A DNA stretch of 64,000 nucleotides from a virus. The position numbers and the translations under genes were made by a program. Position 1 is the stretch's first letter. Each line of letters starts with the position of its first letter. This document shows positions 23,503 to 32,300 of the stretch, in pieces. Below the pieces are notes generated by a model that saw only the letters and a list, made by a program, of their open reading frames with translations, did not search any database and had not been told where the DNA came from. The DNA lies in the IMG/VR virus record IMGVR_UViG_3300037882_001264, positions 38,810-102,809 of that record; one strand, 5' to 3'.

Positions 23503-23925
23503 CTAGTGGCTGTGCCCCTGAGCACGAGCCTCCAGAGCACGGATGTCTTCCGCGCTCGTCTTGATGACTCCGCCCTCGTCGAGGCCGAGCAGGTTGTTCG
23601 TAACCTCGTGGACCTGCTGGTCCCGGTCGAACGTGAAGCCTGAATCTGCGCGGTCCTTGATGACGATCTCGGGGATGATGACATCCTTGACGTTCGTGTC
23701 GTACCAGACGACGTCAACGATGAAGCCGATCGCGTGGAAGCGGTCTTTGATCTCACGCTGGAAGGAGTCGTAGTCCTGGGGGGACTGGGCCTTGTCCTGG
23801 AAGTACTTGAGCAGCCCCTCGATCGACTCGATCTCGGAGTCGTAGATGTCGAGGGTCTTGGTCAGATCGCTCTGGGGCGCAGCAGACCCGTAGGTGCTGG
23901 GTTGCCCGATGATCGGAACGCTCAC
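23503..23925 (-). CDS. Hypothetical protein, 140 aa
   Basis: Starts MSVPIIGQPSTYGSAAPQSD, then a helix (IESIEGLLKYFQDKAQ), a beta part (VDVVWYDTNVKDVIIPEIVI) and an acidic His-rich tail. The position just before terminase is where head-completion or small packaging proteins are sometimes found. No motif supports a specific function. Confidence 0.6.
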   Translation of the reverse strand: MSVPIIGQPSTYGSAAPQSDLTKTLDIYDSEIESIEGLLKYFQDKAQSPQDYDSFQREIKDRFHAIGFIVDVVWYDTNVKDVIIPEIVIKDRADSGFTFDRDQQVHEVTNNLLGLDEGGVIKTSAEDIRALEARAQGHSH

Positions 23926-23974
23926 TGTGTTGCCGCCGTTCGGTAGTAGTTCTGGAACAAGGGTAATGCAGGGG

Positions 23975-24003
23975 TTGACTTCTCCGCATTCAGGGTGTAT
24001 TGC
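23975..24003 (+). promoter_or_regulatory. Candidate plus-strand promoter TTGACT-N17-TATTGC
   Basis: A good sigma70-like match in the 81-nt gap, pointing against all genes. If active it would make RNA antisense to the gene at 24007-24705. May be chance. Confidence 0.3.
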
Positions 24004-24018
24004 GGGCTATTCCGCAAT
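23999..24018 (-). terminator. Small hairpin at the end of the 232-aa gene
   Basis: ATTGCGG/CCGCAAT, 7-bp perfect stem with a 6-nt loop that contains the stop codon at 24007. No U-tract. It overlaps the -10 box of the plus-strand promoter candidate. Confidence 0.45.
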
Positions 24019-24705
24019 CTCTAGCGGGGTCTCCTGGATGACTACAGCCTGCCGCCGGGCCGACTCAGCGTAGAGCGCCTTGAGGATCGGGTGCTGCTCG
24101 ATGGCCTTGCCGTACTCCTCACGCAGGTGCAGCGGGATGAACTGCTGGGCCAAGGTCAGGTGCACCAGCATGACGTCGCGCCAGACCTGCTCGTCGATGC
24201 CGCCACCAGTGGCTTGCTCGAACTGGTGGAGCAGCGCGGCTGCCCGAAGGACGTCGGGGATGTCCGGCTCAAGGTCTCCGGACTGGAGGCGCTCGAACCC
24301 ACGCTGGACGATCAACTGTGCGACGAGGACCTTGTCTGCCTCAGCACCGACAGCGGCCTCGATGTCGACACCGAGGTCCTCCTGCCGACGCTCGATGACG
24401 GCACGCTGGACTGCCGCGCTCGCACCGCTGTGGCCAGACTTCGCGTGGGTGGCGATGCTGCGAACGCTCGGGTGGTCCCACTCATCGCCGTTCGGCTGGT
24501 GGGTGGGCAGGTCGGCCAGGATGCCGGTGTAGGACCTGCCGCCCAGGAGGGCAGCCTCGATCTCCATGCGGAAGGGGCTCTGGCAGACATCGCATGTGGC
24601 GACGGCCTTGCCGTTGTAGATCCGGTTGCCGACCTTGAACCCGACCGCCGCCTGAGGGACGACCTCGGCAGGGAGCGAATCGTCGTCTGTTGCCATGACG
24701 GTCAT
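24007..24705 (-). CDS. Zinc/HTH protein, candidate terminase small subunit
   Basis: 232 residues. ATCDVCQSPFRMEIEAALLG (about 35-54), then a helix and HPSVRSIATHAKSGH, follows a pattern common in phage and actinobacterial proteins: C-x2-C, acidic helix, helix-turn-helix ending R-x-H-x4-H. The remainder is helical (ADKVLVAQLIVQRGFERLQS; VWRDVMLVHLTLAQQFIPLH) and could oligomerise. A DNA-binding N-terminus plus helical core, two genes before TerL, fits a small terminase. A transcription factor is the alternative. A second in-frame ATG four codons in could also be the start. Confidence 0.55.
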   Translation of the reverse strand: MTVMATDDDSLPAEVVPQAAVGFKVGNRIYNGKAVATCDVCQSPFRMEIEAALLGGRSYTGILADLPTHQPNGDEWDHPSVRSIATHAKSGHSGASAAVQRAVIERRQEDLGVDIEAAVGAEADKVLVAQLIVQRGFERLQSGDLEPDIPDVLRAAALLHQFEQATGGGIDEQVWRDVMLVHLTLAQQFIPLHLREEYGKAIEQHPILKALYAESARRQAVVIQETPLEIAE

Positions 24706-24706
24706 C

Positions 24707-25036
24707 TCAGGTGGGGTCCCAGGGGTCTAGGCCCGCAGCCCGCCCTCTGGTGTAGTCGACAGCAGTGCTCCGCTTGCCGCCCCCAGGAACCCCGTCCACG
24801 CTGTTCAGGTGAGGGGAGGTGCGGTTGATCTCGCGGTGGTACATGCCCTGGCGGATGGAGGAGTCCGGCGAGCCGCTGGCCGGGTAGACCTCGCGGGAGC
24901 GTCGGTTCTGCTCCTTCCACGGGGTCAGGATGTCGCTCTTGGCGGCCTGACTGGTCACTCCTTCGAGCGACTCCCGGATGAGCCTGTCGGCCTCTGCCTC
25001 AAGTTGGGGGTGGACCCCCGATCGCACGTATCCCAT
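24707..25036 (-). CDS. Hypothetical protein, 109 aa
   Basis: Helical N-terminus (HPQLEAEADRLIRESLEGVT), then a Ser/Arg/Pro-rich tail likely to be disordered, ending TRGRAAGLDPWDPT. Overlaps the stop of the sigma-like gene by one base. Not recognised. Confidence 0.6.
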   Translation of the reverse strand: MGYVRSGVHPQLEAEADRLIRESLEGVTSQAAKSDILTPWKEQNRRSREVYPASGSPDSSIRQGMYHREINRTSPHLNSVDGVPGGGKRSTAVDYTRGRAAGLDPWDPT

Positions 25037-25386
25037 CAGACGGCCTGCTCGATTCTGTCGTCGTAGCGCTCCAGCATCCCAGAGTCGATCATGAAGCAGA
25101 GTCGCTTCAGGCCGTCTGTGGCATACATGGCGACTGGGTTGGTACTGGAGACACCCATCCTCTCGGCGACGGCCTTCTCACGGATGTTCTCGTAGAGGAA
25201 GAGTTCGATCGCTTCGCGCTGCCTCGGGGCTAGCCGGGTCCGGCAACTGTAGATGTACTGGATGTCGAACAGGCTGTACTCCATCCCGTCCGGTGCGGTG
25301 ATGGTGTCGTCTACCTCACGCGCTGCGTAAAGAGACTCCCACGACTGGAGATTACGGATGAGTTCCCTGAGGACGCTAACAACCAT
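25036..25386 (-). CDS. Sigma-70 region-4-like HTH protein, 116 aa
   Basis: The C-terminal half (RLAPRQREAIELFLYENIRE, then KAVAERMGVSSTNPVAMYAT and DGLKRL) matches the region 4 helix-turn-helix of sigma-70-like factors: L-x-x-R-Q-R-E-x-I, then the HTH contacting the -35 element. The N-terminal half does not show a convincing region 2, so the protein is short for a true sigma factor. It may redirect host RNA polymerase as an anti-sigma or activator, or bind DNA on its own. Its mRNA leader is strongly structured, suggesting controlled expression. Next gene downstream starts at its stop (TGATG). Confidence 0.65.
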   Translation of the reverse strand: MVVSVLRELIRNLQSWESLYAAREVDDTITAPDGMEYSLFDIQYIYSCRTRLAPRQREAIELFLYENIREKAVAERMGVSSTNPVAMYATDGLKRLCFMIDSGMLERYDDRIEQAV

Positions 25387-25388
25387 AG

Positions 25389-25454
25389 GTGACTGGAGAC
25401 CCTTCTCGGCTCACGCCCGATTGGTCCTGTCTAGGACCCGATCTTTCCAGTCAC
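25389..25454 (-). promoter_or_regulatory. Structured RNA leader before the sigma-like gene
   Basis: A 9-bp perfect outer stem GTGACTGGA/TCCAGTCAC (25389-25397 with 25446-25454) encloses a second hairpin GGTCCT/AGGACC (25423-25428 with 25433-25438). The start codon (25386-25384) follows 2 nt after the outer stem, so the structure could control translation. Confidence 0.6.
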
Positions 25455-25469
25455 AATGTACCCCATCAC

Positions 25470-25498
25470 TTGACAGATCGCCCAAGAGGGGGTAATGG
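25470..25498 (+). promoter_or_regulatory. Candidate plus-strand promoter TTGACA-N17-TAATGG
   Basis: Consensus -35 and a fair -10 at ideal spacing, pointing into the 3' end of the gene at 25500-26162 (antisense). May be chance. Confidence 0.3.
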
Positions 25499-25499
25499 G

Positions 25500-26162
25500 T
25501 CAGACGAGCGTGTCCTTCAGGCGCTGCCCGAGCAACTCGCAGGAGCCCACGATGGAGTCCGCCCGGCGACTCAGGAGGCTCAGGAAGATCGCGAAGTAGC
25601 GCTCGTCAGTCGAGTGCAGGCGGCCCGCCTGGGTGCGGTCCTCGACGGTCTTCTTGGCCGACTCGTCGTAGCCGATGGCCATGGCCTCTTCCCACTGAGC
25701 CTTGGCGAACATGGCCTCGCCCCAAAGGTCGGCGGCTGTCTGCTTCCACTCGAACAGGTTCGTCGTGATGCGGAAGAGGAAGTCCTCTTTCTCTCGCTCG
25801 GTCAGCACAGAGAAGTCCTCGACGTACCCACCCGTTGGGTGCCGCGCCCAGATGGGGAACCCGTAGCGGTCGACCTGGATGACGCCATCGCTGTCGGTGA
25901 CCTTGACGCGGACCACGTCGTAGATGTCGTTCATCAGAATGAAGGCGTCAGGGAAGAGGTGCAGGATCCTGCCGTCGACCACAGTGCGCAGTTGGCGGAT
26001 CTGTCCACTGTCGGAGGGGGTCCACTCGGTGCGCATCCGGGAGAAGGCGGGGGTGCGGAACTCCTTCGTACGGTCAGGAGTGATGTCGACCTCCATGGTG
26101 CTGTCTGCACCCTCCGTTGCTTCACGTACAGCGGCCTCGGCCTCGCGGGTGTGCTCAGACAT
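25500..26162 (-). CDS. Hypothetical protein, 220 aa
   Basis: An acidic, Thr/Glu-rich N-terminus (1-50) precedes a globular part with DGRILHLFPDAFILMNDIYD and VIQVDRYGFPIWARHPTGGY, then a long helical region (LTEREKEDFLFRITTNLFEW ... WEEAMAIGYDESAKK). No catalytic motif stands out. It follows the RuvC-like gene with an 8-nt overlap and lies directly before the regulatory gap in front of the sigma-like gene. Proteins of this look occur next to replication genes in actinophages; role unknown. Confidence 0.65.
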   Translation of the reverse strand: MSEHTREAEAAVREATEGADSTMEVDITPDRTKEFRTPAFSRMRTEWTPSDSGQIRQLRTVVDGRILHLFPDAFILMNDIYDVVRVKVTDSDGVIQVDRYGFPIWARHPTGGYVEDFSVLTEREKEDFLFRITTNLFEWKQTAADLWGEAMFAKAQWEEAMAIGYDESAKKTVEDRTQAGRLHSTDERYFAIFLSLLSRRADSIVGSCELLGQRLKDTLV

Positions 26163-26691
26163 CAGTCACTCCTCGTTCATCGATGATGTAGGTGTAGCCG
26201 AGCATGGCCGCGTCGGCGGTGTGCTCGTTCCAGGGCTTCAGTCCGTCCTCGGGGAGGAATGCGCTGACCGCTGCTTTGACCTCTGCCTTGGTTGCCTTCG
26301 GCCCGCCAGTCAAGACCTTCTTCGCATGCTGATTAGCGATGAGCACGGGCGGCTTCATCCCAAGGTCGGCGACCACAGTCTGAAGCACATAGCCAGCGAT
26401 CAGTGAGGATTCGGTTCGGTGGCCGTACGCTGCGGGCATCTCGTGCACGACACGAGTGATCGACTTGTAGCCGATCTCGCGGAGGAAGAAGTGGCGCAGG
26501 CTGGTGCGGAGAGCCTCTGCCCGAGCGTAGGTTGCGGCGAAGCCCTTCAGCCCGTCCTCTGGACGCTTGATCAGCCAGGTCTTGAGGATCGATGGGTCTC
26601 CCCCATCCTCGGCGAGAAGAGCCACCCCCGTATTCCCCAGCGTCTGGTCGAAAGCCAGGATGTACCGCGTCTGGCGGAAGTCTTCTTTCAC
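26155..26691 (-). CDS. RuvC-like Holliday junction resolvase, 178 aa
   Basis: The GTG at 26691 overlaps the stop of the nuclease gene above (GTGA); the frame further up is not protein-like. RuvC/RNase H-fold acidic residues are at the right places: ILAFDQTLGNTGVAL (first Asp, with G-x-x-x-T/A), RVVHEMPAA (Glu), and NEHTADAAMLGY near the C-terminus (last Asp with preceding H). KATKAEVKAAV corresponds to the lysine-rich helix. Length is typical. It should cut four-way junctions formed during recombination or resolve concatemers before packaging. Neighbours RecA and two nucleases support a recombination module. Confidence 0.75.
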   Translation of the reverse strand: MKEDFRQTRYILAFDQTLGNTGVALLAEDGGDPSILKTWLIKRPEDGLKGFAATYARAEALRTSLRHFFLREIGYKSITRVVHEMPAAYGHRTESSLIAGYVLQTVVADLGMKPPVLIANQHAKKVLTGGPKATKAEVKAAVSAFLPEDGLKPWNEHTADAAMLGYTYIIDERGVTDV

Positions 26692-27536
26692 GAGATCTTC
26701 TTGATGAGGCAGTTGGTTGCGCCGCACTCGCGAGCCATCTTGCCGCGTGGCTTGCAGCCGTCGCAGGGCTCCTGAGGTACGACCCCTGCGGCGACGTGGT
26801 CGCGGACGCTCTTGTACTTGCGCTCGATTCCCATCGAGTACTCGATGTCGAAGGGGACGTGGAACTCGCGCATCTCCCACGGAGTGCCGACACCCTGGAA
26901 CAGCACGATGAAGTCGCGCAGCCCCGTCATCCGCATGTACTCCTGGTTCTGCGCGTAGTAGTAGGGCCACTTCGCCCTGTAGGCATCGGTGTCGAGGTCG
27001 TCCACCGTGCGCAGGGACGTCATGACGGAGGTCTTGTACTCGAAGCCGGTCTGCTCCTTGATGCGCGGGTGCACGAGGCCGTCCATGTGGCCACGGGACT
27101 TCAGGACCGGGTCGATGGCACCGTGCTCGGGGCACTTGCCCTTCCCCTTGCCGTGGGGGCGCTTGCAGTTGATGCAGTTGCCCTGCGGCCGGATGAGCAG
27201 ATCAGCGTCGAGCATCACGGTCTCCATGAAGTCGTGCATCATGGTGCCCATGGTCATCGAGATGCGGGACTCGACCGAGAAGGGCTCGGGGTTCCAGTTC
27301 TCGGGCTCCGTGAGGTAGTAGTACAACTGGCGCTCACCCATGGTGGGGTGCGTCGAGGGGTGGAACCATCCGTCGATGTGGCTCGCGTCCTGCTTGGCGT
27401 TGCTGCCACGGACGCGAGTGGTGAACTCAGGCCAGGTGCCCCCGTTCAACTTCGCTCGGACGAGCGGCTTGAGCAGCAGGTCTTTGCCTGCGCCCTCCGC
27501 GACCCGGCGGAAGTTCGGCGTCATCTTGGTCGTCAT
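26688..27536 (-). CDS. Cas4/RecB-like PD-(D/E)XK exonuclease, 282 aa
   Basis: Core motifs: MMHDFME (helix with H), KSRGHMDGLV (Asp of PD), GFEYKTS (E-x-K) and YAQNQEYMRM (Q-x3-Y of motif IV as in RecB/Cas4). The C-terminus has four cysteines (CDGCKPRGKMARECGATNC) that suit a Cas4-type iron-sulfur cluster, but no partner Cys is obvious near the N-terminus. A second Cys/His cluster (CINCKRP ... CPEH) sits as an insertion before the Asp motif. Likely resects DNA ends for RecA-mediated recombination. No CRISPR genes are nearby. Confidence 0.8.
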   Translation of the reverse strand: MTTKMTPNFRRVAEGAGKDLLLKPLVRAKLNGGTWPEFTTRVRGSNAKQDASHIDGWFHPSTHPTMGERQLYYYLTEPENWNPEPFSVESRISMTMGTMMHDFMETVMLDADLLIRPQGNCINCKRPHGKGKGKCPEHGAIDPVLKSRGHMDGLVHPRIKEQTGFEYKTSVMTSLRTVDDLDTDAYRAKWPYYYAQNQEYMRMTGLRDFIVLFQGVGTPWEMREFHVPFDIEYSMGIERKYKSVRDHVAAGVVPQEPCDGCKPRGKMARECGATNCLIKKIS

Positions 27537-27895
27537 CAGTTCCCCGTCGTGTTGCGATTGGCGGCTTCGAGGATCTCCGCGAAGTCATGTGCGTCGACCA
27601 CCACGAGGTCTCTGGTGACCTCTAGGCGCTCGTTGTCGTACCAGCGAAGCGCGAGCATGGGGCGCTCGCCATGAGCCTGCTCGCGGGCCTTGTCCCACAT
27701 AGCGAGGGAGACACCCACAGACTTGCCCAGCGTGCTCTTGCCGTCCCACGCGAAGGCGTAGGTGACCTGCTTGCTGCTCTGGCGTCCATCCATGGGGTTG
27801 TGCCACTGGTTGCCCGAGCCGCGCGTCTGCCTGCCACCGAGGAGCGCCACGAGGAAGTCCTCATGGGCGTCGCCCATCTTCTTGTTGAGGCTCAC
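27536..27895 (-). CDS. PD-(D/E)XK-like small nuclease or resolvase, 119 aa
   Basis: GDAHEDFLVALLGGRQTRGS (Glu helix then strand) with QWHNPMDGR and AFAWDGKSTLGKSVGVSLAM has the spacing of a compact endonuclease: acidic residue at the end of a helix, then D-(x)-(E/S)-x-K-type motif W-D-G-K-S, then a helix with MWDKAREQA, and a strand PMLALRW. Such proteins often act as archaeal-type Holliday junction resolvases or VRR-type nucleases. The catalytic Asp/Glu assignment is not certain. It sits between RecA-side genes and the Cas4-like nuclease. Confidence 0.5.
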   Translation of the reverse strand: MSLNKKMGDAHEDFLVALLGGRQTRGSGNQWHNPMDGRQSSKQVTYAFAWDGKSTLGKSVGVSLAMWDKAREQAHGERPMLALRWYDNERLEVTRDLVVVDAHDFAEILEAANRNTTGN

Positions 27896-28227
27896 TCGGT
27901 TGCCACGTTCTCCCGCACGCCGTCCTCACAGAAGACGATCGTGGTGGTCCCGGTCGGCCAGAAGAGCACGGTGTCTCCGTCAGCGAGTGGGCGCTGGTGG
28001 CAATCGCAGGAGCGGGTGTACCCGTTCTTCGGCCGGAAGGTCAGGAACCGAGGGAGGTCGTCGGGATCGGTCGGCAGTGCATCTTGGCTGACCTGCTCCG
28101 ACGTCATGACCGCGACCTCCTTGCGCTTGCGGAAGGCGTGGTAGGCAGACCTGGCGATGATCAGGGCGCCGATGAGCGCCACGGCGATCGTGAGGCCGAC
28201 CACCACACCCACGAGCAGTTCATTCAT
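27892..28227 (-). CDS. Membrane-anchored Cys-containing protein, 111 aa
   Basis: ATG 28227 overlaps the recA stop by 8 nt. A single hydrophobic segment (LLVGVVVGLTIAVALIGALI, residues 4-25) anchors a soluble domain containing SCDCHQRPLADGDTVLFW and IVFCEDG. The Cys/His arrangement suggests a small metal site. Topology and function are unknown. Its place directly after recA may reflect co-transcription only. Confidence 0.6.
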   Translation of the reverse strand: MNELLVGVVVGLTIAVALIGALIIARSAYHAFRKRKEVAVMTSEQVSQDALPTDPDDLPRFLTFRPKNGYTRSCDCHQRPLADGDTVLFWPTGTTTIVFCEDGVRENVATE

Positions 28228-29320
28228 CGTTGTCAGCCTCCTCGAACTCCGTTTCGACATCCGTGATCACGTCGTGCGAGACGGATGCAACAGCCGCGTC
28301 TCGTACTGCAAACATTTCGTCGCGGTTCTCGCGGAAGTACGCCTTCACTGCGTCGCCGCCCTGGAAGCGCTCGCCGTTCGGCAACGTGTACCAGGCTCCC
28401 GCTCGCGCGATGACCTCGGTCAACTTGCCGATCTCGAAGGCCTCGTCAGCGACGTCGATCCCGATCGGGCCGTACTGCTCGGTGGCCTGATTGATGATCC
28501 AGAACGTGCCTGAGCGCCCCTGAGCGGAGACCTTGGATCGGCTCACCTTGGTCTTGGCCTGAACGCCGACGATCTCCTCGTTGTCGCCAGAGCCAACCTT
28601 CAGTGGGGGCTCCCCGGTACGGCGGACGTCGATCTTCATCGAGGTAGCGTACTTGAGCGCCTTCGGCCCAGCGGAGACGTCTGCCCCGGGGTTCGCGAGG
28701 TTCGCGCGGTACTGGTTGATGAGGATGACGGCCACGTTCTCGGCCCGAGCCACGGCAGCGCACTTCTTGACCATGCGGGTGATGACCTGGGCGTTACGCC
28801 CCATGACCTGCTCTTCAGCCTCCTTGTTGAAGGCCTGCTTCGACTCCATGCCGCCGATCGAGTCGACAACGATCTCGGAGAAGAGCCCCGTCCGCATCAT
28901 CTGGCTCAACTGGTCCGAGACGTCCTCGGCGTTGTCAGGGTAGACGTGCATGAACCGATCATCACTGGTGTCCAGCCCGAGCGCCGCAGCCCACCCCCAG
29001 TCAAAGGTCTGCTCCATGTCGATATAGCCGACGGCCTCGTCCGGGTACTTGCGCTGCGCCTCCACCATCGAGCAGATGGAGAGGGTCGTCTTGCCAGCGC
29101 CCTCGACTCCAGCGACCTCAGTGATGCGGCCCCGGACAAACCCACCGACCTTCGTAGCGAGGTCGAGGGAGAGCGAGCCGGTGGAGATGACCTCGTAGGG
29201 CTTCACGCTGTCACGCCGAGTCACCCGGCCCTCGCCGAACTTCTTGGTCATGTCGGCACGCAGCGCGGCCAACGAGGTCGGCTTCTTGTAGACGGCGGGC
29301 TTCTTTGCAACTCTAGCCAT
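28220..29320 (-). CDS. recA: RecA recombinase
   Basis: 366 residues, close to bacterial RecA length. It polymerises on single-stranded DNA and drives strand exchange in recombination and repair. Visible landmarks: the Walker A GVEGAGKTT, GYIDMEQTFD (catalytic Glu region), EIVVDSIGGM (Walker B), VILINQYRANLANPG (L2 region), and KVSRSKVSAQGRSGTFWI in the core C-terminal part. An acidic C-terminal tail (TEFEEADNDE) is present. The L1 region is AFNKEAEEQVMGRNAQVITR. ATG 29320 is used, with GGAG 8 nt upstream and overlapping the DnaE stop by 8 nt; longer in-frame sequence lies inside dnaE. Confidence 0.92.
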   Translation of the reverse strand: MARVAKKPAVYKKPTSLAALRADMTKKFGEGRVTRRDSVKPYEVISTGSLSLDLATKVGGFVRGRITEVAGVEGAGKTTLSICSMVEAQRKYPDEAVGYIDMEQTFDWGWAAALGLDTSDDRFMHVYPDNAEDVSDQLSQMMRTGLFSEIVVDSIGGMESKQAFNKEAEEQVMGRNAQVITRMVKKCAAVARAENVAVILINQYRANLANPGADVSAGPKALKYATSMKIDVRRTGEPPLKVGSGDNEEIVGVQAKTKVSRSKVSAQGRSGTFWIINQATEQYGPIGIDVADEAFEIGKLTEVIARAGAWYTLPNGERFQGGDAVKAYFRENRDEMFAVRDAAVASVSHDVITDVETEFEEADNDE

Positions 29321-32300
29321 TGAGGCTACTCCTGTTCTCAGCAGTGACTGGCATGGCAGCCAGCATGTTCGCGCCACGGGAGTTCTTCTCGATCTCCATG
29401 ACGTACAACTCTCCCGGGCGCATGGTGTCCCGGAACTTCACCCACTTCTTGTTGAAGATGACGAAGTCGATGGTCTCCCCTTCGGTCTCGATCGTGCAGA
29501 AGGCCATCTCCTGACCGGAGTTGGTCACCTTGGCCGAGACCCTGGTGACGATGCCACCGATGACGAACGACCCAGCCTCAGCGACCGCAGCCCGCTCCGC
29601 CTCTTCGCGCAACAGCGTGCGGTGCTGATCCTCGAACTCCTCGAACGGGCTGACGGTGAGGTAGACACCGAGCATGGACTGCTCGATCTCCATGACCTCA
29701 GCATCGCTGTATCGATCGTCCGAGTCAAGCCTGCGGGGCTCGGGGGCGGTGTAGTTGCGGCATGCCTTCGTGCACTTCTTCGGCGGGGCCTTCTTCTTCA
29801 GGGTCTTGCCGTTGCGCGGGTTGATCGGCGCGGGCTCGGCATCCCAGTCGAAGTGGCAGGGGAGGTCGTGCTTGTTGTTGAAGGCCGGATCCTTGAAGAT
29901 GCACTGGGTCGCGACCCCGCTCTTCTCCTCCGCCAGCCGCAGAACGAGCGCCTTACGGTTCGGCACCAGGCCATCGAAGGCCCCGATCTTCGCGAGCAGC
30001 GCGACCACGCCAGAGTTGACGGCGGAGGTCTTGCGCTCCAGGAAGTCCTCCCACGAGGTGAAGGGCTGCTGAGCGATGATCGCGTTGACGGCAGAGTCAC
30101 CCACGCCCTTGACCGAGGTGAGCCCGTAGCGGACCTCTCCATCGCCCGGGGTGAAGCCAGCCTGCGAACGGTTGATGTCCGGCGGGAGGATCGCGATTCC
30201 CATGCGACGGGCCTCGCTGACGAACTCGGGGATGCGCCCCTTGTCGACCGTCGAGAGGATCGCGTTCATGAACTCGACCGGGTAGTTGATCTTGAACCAG
30301 CCGCACCAGTACATGATCATCGCGTAGCCCCAGGCGTGCGCCCGGTTGAACGAGTACTTGGCGAACTCGGCCATCTGCGCCCAGAGGGCGGCGGCGTCAC
30401 GCTCTGCCATGCCACGCTCGACTGCGGACTGGACGAACTCTCGGCCTGCGGCCTCGACCTTCTCGACCTGCTTCTTGCCGAGGATCTTGCGAACCTCGTC
30501 GGCCTTGGTCGAGTCGTAGCCACCGAGCACCATGCAGGTAGCCATGATGTCTTCCTGGTACAGCAGGGTGCCGAAGGTCTTGCCCAGGAACTCCTCCAGG
30601 CGCGGGTCGGGGAAGGACACGGCCTCGGCCCCGCTACGTCGCGCGAGGTAGATGTTATCCAGGCCGGACAGGCGCGGGCCAGGACGCACGATGGTGATGA
30701 GGTCTGCACCCTCGCTGAGGCTCAGTGGCCTCATGCGCTTGGACATGCGCGTGCCGGTGGGGGTCTCGATCTGGAAGAGCCCCTTCGTGTGGCCCAGCCC
30801 GATCTCCTTCCACACCTCCTCGTCGGCGTACATCGAAGCATCCCACGAGTCGGGATCGATGATCTCGCCGGTCTTCGCCTGGATGAGGTCGATCGTGTCC
30901 TGGAGCGTGTCGAGGTTGCGGATCGTCAGGAGGTCGAACTTGACGTAGCCCAACTTCTCCAGCGTGGCCAGGTCGAACTCGGCGATCATCTGACCGTCCT
31001 CGCCACGGCGCAAGGGGAGGCTCTCGTAGAGGTTCTCGTCCGGCGAGATGACGACACCGGCAGCGTGCCTGCCGTAAGACTTCAGGCGGCCGACCAACTG
31101 GTCTGCCATCTCGAAGAGTTCTGGGTACTTGTCCCGGTAGGGCTGGAGCGTCTCGCCGTGCTCGTCCCACAGGCTCTCCCAGGGGAGGCCCAGACCTGCC
31201 GTGCTGGCCTCTGCCTCCTTGACGAACTTCGAGAAGGCCTCGATGTCGGGGTAGTAGTCCAGCGGGAGTCGACTGCTGATGGCGCGAGCAACGTCCTTGA
31301 CGACACCCTTCGTCTTCAGCCGCGTGTGCGTGCCGACCCGGACGACGTGCTCAGGGCCGTAGCGCTGCTCGATGTAGTGGGTGATCCACTCGCGCTTGGT
31401 CGAGGGGAAGTCGACGTCGAAGTCCGGAAGACTCGTGCGCCCCTCGGTCAGGAAGCGCTCGAAGAGGAGGTCTGCCTCCACCGGGTCGATGCCAGTGATG
31501 CCCGCGAGGTAGGCAACGAGCGACCCGCCACCAGAGCCACGGCCGGGACCGACCAGGATGCCCTCGGCGCGCGCTGCACCAACGTAGTCGGCAACCATGA
31601 GGAAGTAGCCACAGAACTTCTTGTCCCGCAGCATCTTGAACTCACGCTCGAAGCGAGCGATGGCTGTGGCCTGGTCGTAGTTCTTGCCGGTGGTCTTGCG
31701 CTCCCAGTTCGAGAGGCAGAGTTCGAGCAGGCGGTCAGCGTCACGCTCATACCCGCCGGAGCGAGAGAAGATCGGCATGACAGTCTTGCCCTGGAGTCGC
31801 GCCGTGCACCGGTTCGCGATCACGGCAGTGTTGCTCACGGCGGCATCCACGATATCAGCACCGAGGTAGGCGAGGTTGGCCCGCACCTCCTCTTCGCTCT
31901 GGATGTAGAGGTCGAGATCCTCGGCGAATAGGTCGCCCTCATCCTGGACGTCGCTGTTGGTCTGGCAGGCGATCCAGACCTTGTGCGCGTCGGTGAAGGC
32001 CTTCGTCGGGTAGTGCGAGTCGACCACCGCGACGAGGGGCAACTGGTAGTCGCTGGACATCTTGATCAGCGCCTCGTTGACCTTGCGCTGCTTGTCGAGC
32101 CCATTGGTGTGGATCTCAAGGAAGAGGTTGTCAGCGCCGAAGATCTCCAGCAACTTGCCGAGGTTGGCCTGGGCCTGAATGGGGTTGTCCTTGACAATCT
32201 CGTCAGCGACAGGGCCACGGAGGCAGCCAGTAGAGGCGATGACGCCCTCACTGTGACGACGCAGCGTGTCCCAGTCCATGCGCGGCTTGTAGTAGAAGCC

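Noticed and set aside
26155-27135. Extended RuvC-like frame (326 codons)
   Set aside because: The upstream part overlaps the Cas4-like gene and is Arg/Pro/His-rich shadow sequence.
26688-27536. CRISPR-associated Cas4
   Set aside because: Motifs fit a Cas4/RecB-like nuclease, but there is no repeat array and no cas1/cas2 nearby. A phage recombination exonuclease explains the context better.
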